NCBI GenBank assembly: GCA_963920525.1
Contig: OY986438.1
Span: 46,201,288 to 46,265,287 of the forward strand
Source of the DNA: Dichetophora obliterata
Lineage: Eukaryota > Arthropoda > Insecta > Diptera > Sciomyzidae
Reading direction: 5' to 3'
Length of the DNA: 64,000 bases
The position numbers and the translations under genes are program-made. Under the pieces are notes generated by a model. The model was not told where the DNA came from. It was given only the letters and a program-made list of their open reading frames with translations, and did not search any database. Below are positions 59,895-64,000 of the stretch, piece by piece. Position 1 is the stretch's first letter. Every line of letters starts with the position of its first letter.

Positions 59895-59985
59895 CCAACG
59901 ACCTCGGCTAAAGCCGTTTAAGTGCATTAACTGTATGTTAAGGTATCTCAGGATATCACGGGTTCAAACTCCATCTGATCAGAAC
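59895..59985 (+). other. tRNA-like stretch
   Basis: CGGCTAAAGCCG and a B-box-like GGGTTCAAACTCC about 55 nt downstream, followed by a T-run, resemble a tRNA fossil. No clean cloverleaf. Confidence 0.35.
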
Positions 59986-60113
59986 ATTTTTTTTAGTAGA
60001 AATACAATTTCTTATTTCAAACTCATATAAAATCATATAAAATTTAATTCAAAATTAAAAAAAAGGAAATGATTACGTTATTTAATGGCTACAGTAGATG
60101 AAATTCAAATTCG

Positions 60114-60492
60114 GCCTTTGTAGTCTAGTGGAGAGTGCGCTAGACTCTCAACCCAAAGGTCCCTGGTTCGAATCCGGGCTCGGGCATGGTTCTTTTCACT
60201 TTCTTTGTTCTTTCTTTGTCCTACATTTAAGAATTATGGAAAACTAAAAATTCACAACTAAATTGTGGAAAATGTGAAGGAATGGAACAACTAAGGGCTT
60301 GAAATGCTTGCCGAGGTTAAGGCATAACACTAGCCTCGGTTAAAAAGCAATTCAAATTGTCTTTCGCAGTTGTTTCCCCTAATCAATAATTCACATATAG
60401 TTTCCAATCAATTCCTCTACATAATCTATCCCTTTCCTTTCAGGTCAAAGACCAAACCTTGTTTGTATAAGGCGCATGCCTTGGTTCTTTGA

Positions 60493-60527
<35 letters not shown>
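60114..60527 (+). mobile_element. SINE-1 copy 2 (tRNA-derived SINE)
   Basis: The 73-nt head (60114-60186) has A box TAGTCTAGTGG and B box GGTTCGAATCC, like copy 1. Body and TTCTTTGATC end match copy 1 throughout with scattered differences. The tail is 29 uninterrupted A residues (60499-60527), longer than in copy 1, which suggests a younger insertion. No clear target duplication. Confidence 0.88.
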
Positions 60528-63500
60528 CAAAATTTACTGTTAGTGATAATTTTTTTAAAGTCGTGTTTATCTTTTTTTATTTGTTTGAAAAGATTAAACA
60601 ATAAATAATGTGTCAGATCTCTAAAACAAACTTACAATCATAAAAAAATTAGTTATTCGTGGAAAGCAAGAAATGGTCTTAAGCACTTTGTTAAACATTG
60701 GAATTAATGATGTTTGTTTTTGCATATAGAGCTTTACCTTACGTCAAATAAGATTGAAATAAAAAGTGTCTTATTTTTATTAGACTTATTTGAATAATCC
60801 TAAAAATAATCATGTTATGTTAAAAAATTAAGAAAAAGCAAAAAATTTTCAGCTGACTTTAGAAATAGCTTGTTAGTTTTAATTGATAAGTTTCTTTAAG
60901 GGCCCATTAAAGTTTTTAAGGTAAAAAAAAACACAACATTGGAGGTATTATTTTGAAGCGACTGTTTATTGCGGGCAGGTTTTTTCGACATAACAAATAG
61001 ACGTTAATAAAGCAGAAATCTGTCATTTCGTAAAACACCTTAAGTTTTGTGGTGACAACATTTTTCGTTCATATTAAAAAAACATTATAAGTATGTTTAA
61101 ATTTAACTTTTAATTAAAAGTTTAAGAAAATTTTAAGTTTTATCAAAATAATTAATGTTTTAATCAAGTTTAGTAAGAAATTTGGATTCAAATATTAATT
61201 TGTGTTTTTGGTTATTAAAATATAAGTATTTCATTAAAAAAGTCGAACCATCAAAAGTACCATTTGTTGCGATCATTGGTATATTTTTAAAGTAATAATA
61301 GTCATTGGTTTTCAAGTAATATTAGTTATCGGTTTCAAAAAGTGATTTTCAAGAACCAAGCGCTTAAAATTTTTGAAGTATATTATTTATAAACTATTTT
61401 TTTTTATTAACTTATATACTAATATTTCAAGTCCATATAAGATACTCTCCTCATCAACAGTTGAGTCCAAGATATCAACCTAACTACAATAATTTTAATC
61501 AATTGACTATATTTTTATAGAAAGTTTTCAAGTTGTTATACATTTGTAAAATGTATGAAAAAAATAATTTTTTGGTGCCGAAAAACTGCAATGGGCCCTT
61601 AAGCAAGCTTTCAATATGAAGCCAAATATTAACATTACGAAATTTTTATACATGGATATATACATAAATAGTATATGTTGAATTTTAAATAATTTTGTTA
61701 TAATAACTTTAAACTTTGACATCGATTCTTAAAAAGCTTCATTGAGCAGAAGAAAATTTTGGGTTCATCTAGCTTAAAGATATTTAAAAATGATTTCAAG
61801 TGAATTGGAATATATTTAATTTTTTCACACTATTTTTAATATGTACACTTCAATAATATATCTAAAATTGTATAGGCGCCTTTTACGGTTTATTTTGTCC
61901 ATATATGTGTGTATAATTGTGGGTATCTTCATTCATAATCAGTCAGAAAACTGTGGGTCTTCGAACTCTTTGGTTTCTGCAATCATTCAATGAAAGCAAA
62001 AAAAAAAAACAAACAAAAATTACAGCAACAACATGCGGTCAAAATTGTGTGGCATGATTTTCATATGAACCAACGTAAGGCAGATTAAATTGAAAATGAC
62101 CGGATGCACACGCACACATACACACCCGCGCAACAAAATGCGCTGCAATGCATTCAATTGCACAAGTGCAATGCAAAGCAAAACGCGCTAAGAACTGAAT
62201 ACGTAAACTGAAAATCAAGCAGCAGCAAAAGTAGCAGAAGCGGAAAAAAGCAGCCAACAAACCAAGCCAAAGTAATTGAATTGAATTGAAGAAGAACGCA
62301 TAGGAATTTCAAGTGCGTTTTAGAGTGTGTGTGTGTTTGTGTATGTTTGAGTTCGTTTCCTGCATGCATAACAGATATACACGTAATGCACCAAAGATAG
62401 GGTCATCAAACTGACCAAGCGCGTATGATTTGTCATTCAACTGTTTTGCCAGACAAATTATTACAAAACATTTAAGAAAAATTCGAGAAAATACGAGCAT
62501 AAACTTAGAATTTTGTACCGAATTCATTTCAAGTGGTGAAAATTCAGTGCATTTTAAATTCAGTGCACAATGAGTGAAAAACCATTCAAGACGCCTGACT
62601 GGCGCCTATTTTAGCTTTAATGGTTTATTAATGTGATTCCTTATATGTTTTCTTAAAATGTTTACCAACGAAAACCAAAAAACTTTTAACCCAAAACACC
62701 ACTGTTGTCGAAAGAAAATTAAAATTCTATGCATTTTTGGTAAAACTGTTTTTCATGCTCCTTTTTGGTCTAGAACAATGATTTCCCGTCGAACAAGTGC
62801 AGCATTTAATGTGCTGTTACAATTCTAATTGATTTTCTATTTCATGACACGTCTCTTATTGCTGTCTTTATTGCGTCCTACAACCAAATCCTTTGGTCAA
62901 TCAGACGCCAGTCTTCCGTCAAATTGTCTAGCGCATGTTATGTGTTTTTATGTTGTGCTCATGGTATAATTTTCTATTTTGTGTCAACCAATATTGTTGG
63001 CGCTTGATCAAAGGGTGGTATCGAAATGGTGTTCGATTTGCGTCAATTAATACATTTTAATGGGCTCATTAGTGGACATTTAGAGTGCTTTTTGATTTCG
63101 TTTTAACGGCCGAAAACTTATATTGTGACAAGAATTAACTTTAAGTTCTCGTAATGTATAATTTAATAATACATTCATATGATTTAACGAACTTTTGCAA
63201 TGATGCTGAATTTAAAACAGCTTTAAAATGAATTTTTTACATTACTAAGGTCATCGTTAGTATTATTTTAACTTACCTAATTCTGTCAAACATATTTAAT
63301 GAAAAAAATCAATTAAATTTTCATAGTAAAATAACATGGCACAGCACAATAACAAGTTAAAAAACAGCAATATTTCCTGGTCGAATAGAAAATTTGCATA
63401 AACACCAAAGCTGCTGATGTACAAAAATTTCTCTTAACAGAAGCGTCCATTAATTAAAACAATCTGTATCAAAAACTCCAGATATTTTAACTTAAAAGAG

Positions 63501-63992
63501 CTAAAAACAATTCAAATAGACACAAACACTATAAAAATTTTATTTATTGGTCATAAAATGACAAAAAGTAGATACATCCTAATGATAAAATACCTGATAA
63601 ATTATCATATAAAATAAGCAGTGTATTTGTTTTGTTTGGCTTTTTTTAAATGATTTTATGAGATAAGATGAGATAAGATATCGAAGTGGTGAAGGAAATA
63701 TTAAAATTTAATAGTTTTTGCGGCTCTATAAAAAGTATTTAATTCACTTATAACCTTGAAGTTATTTTTATTCATTAAAAATGTCAATAAAAAAAAGAAC
63801 GAAATGTGATCTTCTTAACAGTTTAGGAATCACAAAAAAAAAATGAGGGAGGTTGGAGGAGATCTATCAAATATATCGCTATATAATACATATAAAGGTT
63901 ATAAAATACTCTTGTTTTTCATGTTATATGCAGCTAAAAAAATGTTGGATCTCATTTTATAATATCTTAAAAACTGAATTATAACTTTGTCG
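60528..63992. other. Non-coding DNA, nothing recognised
   Basis: AT-rich; 62000-62600 is less AT-rich with CA/GT tracts (62105-62125, 62325-62350). AGATAAGATG repeats at 63660-63678. No gene seen. Confidence 0.5.
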
Positions 63993-64000
63993 GCCTTTGT
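63993..64000 (+). mobile_element. Start of SINE-1 copy 3, cut by the window edge
   Basis: The last bases, CGGCCTTTGT preceded by TTTGT, equal the first bases of SINE-1 copies 1 and 2. Confidence 0.45.

Noticed and set aside
60114..60186. Functional tRNA gene
   Set aside because: Head of a SINE: the anticodon arm does not pair properly and an identical body follows in copy 1.

Overview
The window reads as non-coding DNA from an insect, most likely a higher fly (Brachycera). It is strongly AT-rich, full of GTT/CAA and CA microsatellites, and packed with insect-type transposon remnants: hAT, Tc1/mariner, piggyBac-like and PIF/Harbinger-like elements, CR1/jockey-group non-LTR retrotransposons and tRNA-derived SINEs. 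The species cannot be fixed from the sequence. I found no intact host protein-coding gene. Nearly all open frames are short AT-driven noise; the only frames with recognisable protein content belong to dead transposons. The DNA is best read as a long intron or intergenic region.

Layout. 1-3155: AT-rich DNA with a possible Helitron-like scrap. 3156-3990: hAT-like remnant split by SINE-1 copy 1. 4280-5312: TIR element, a solo hAT-type terminus and a dispersed repeat. 5313-9012: non-coding, including a less AT-rich, microsatellite-rich block (6381-8040). 9013-12176: reverse-oriented second copy of hAT family A, with a duplicated insertion junction, an internal foldback and a TAA-flanked MITE. About 12600-15140: non-LTR retrotransposon on the minus strand (ORF1 tail, endonuclease, reverse transcriptase), broken by a TTAA-flanked MITE. 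16091-16620: a second TTAA-flanked MITE with a repeated palindrome. 20623-27029: hAT-A copy 1, closed by terminal repeats and an 8-bp target duplication, containing a complete second hAT (21870-23623), a 1.47-kb imperfect palindrome and a near-identical-arm foldback.

27038-49909: mostly plain AT-rich DNA with scattered small elements: a GC-rich 50-bp-arm hairpin (30911-31048), a PIF/Harbinger-like MITE (33783-34046), a foldback copy split by a Helitron-like insertion (37448-38585), a foldback with a tRNA-like core (39610-40335) and SINE-2 copy 1 (44330-44690). 49910-52838: Tc1/mariner pseudogene, an unclassified insert, then a second non-LTR pseudogene lacking its YADD box. 53106-55600: a tandem array split by a TTA-flanked 2.15-kb element that itself holds SINE-2 copy 2. 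55601-64000: dispersed repeats, a 96-bp tandem duplication, SINE-1 copy 2 and the first bases of a third SINE-1 at the right edge.

Nothing here forms a pathway. What ties the window together is its history: six independent nested insertions can be ordered in time, several with target-site duplications still readable. I saw no convincing new functional system. The items most worth a check are the 1.47-kb palindrome, the 50-bp-arm hairpin, the tRNA-like cores inside foldback elements and the intron-borne hairpin in hAT-B.
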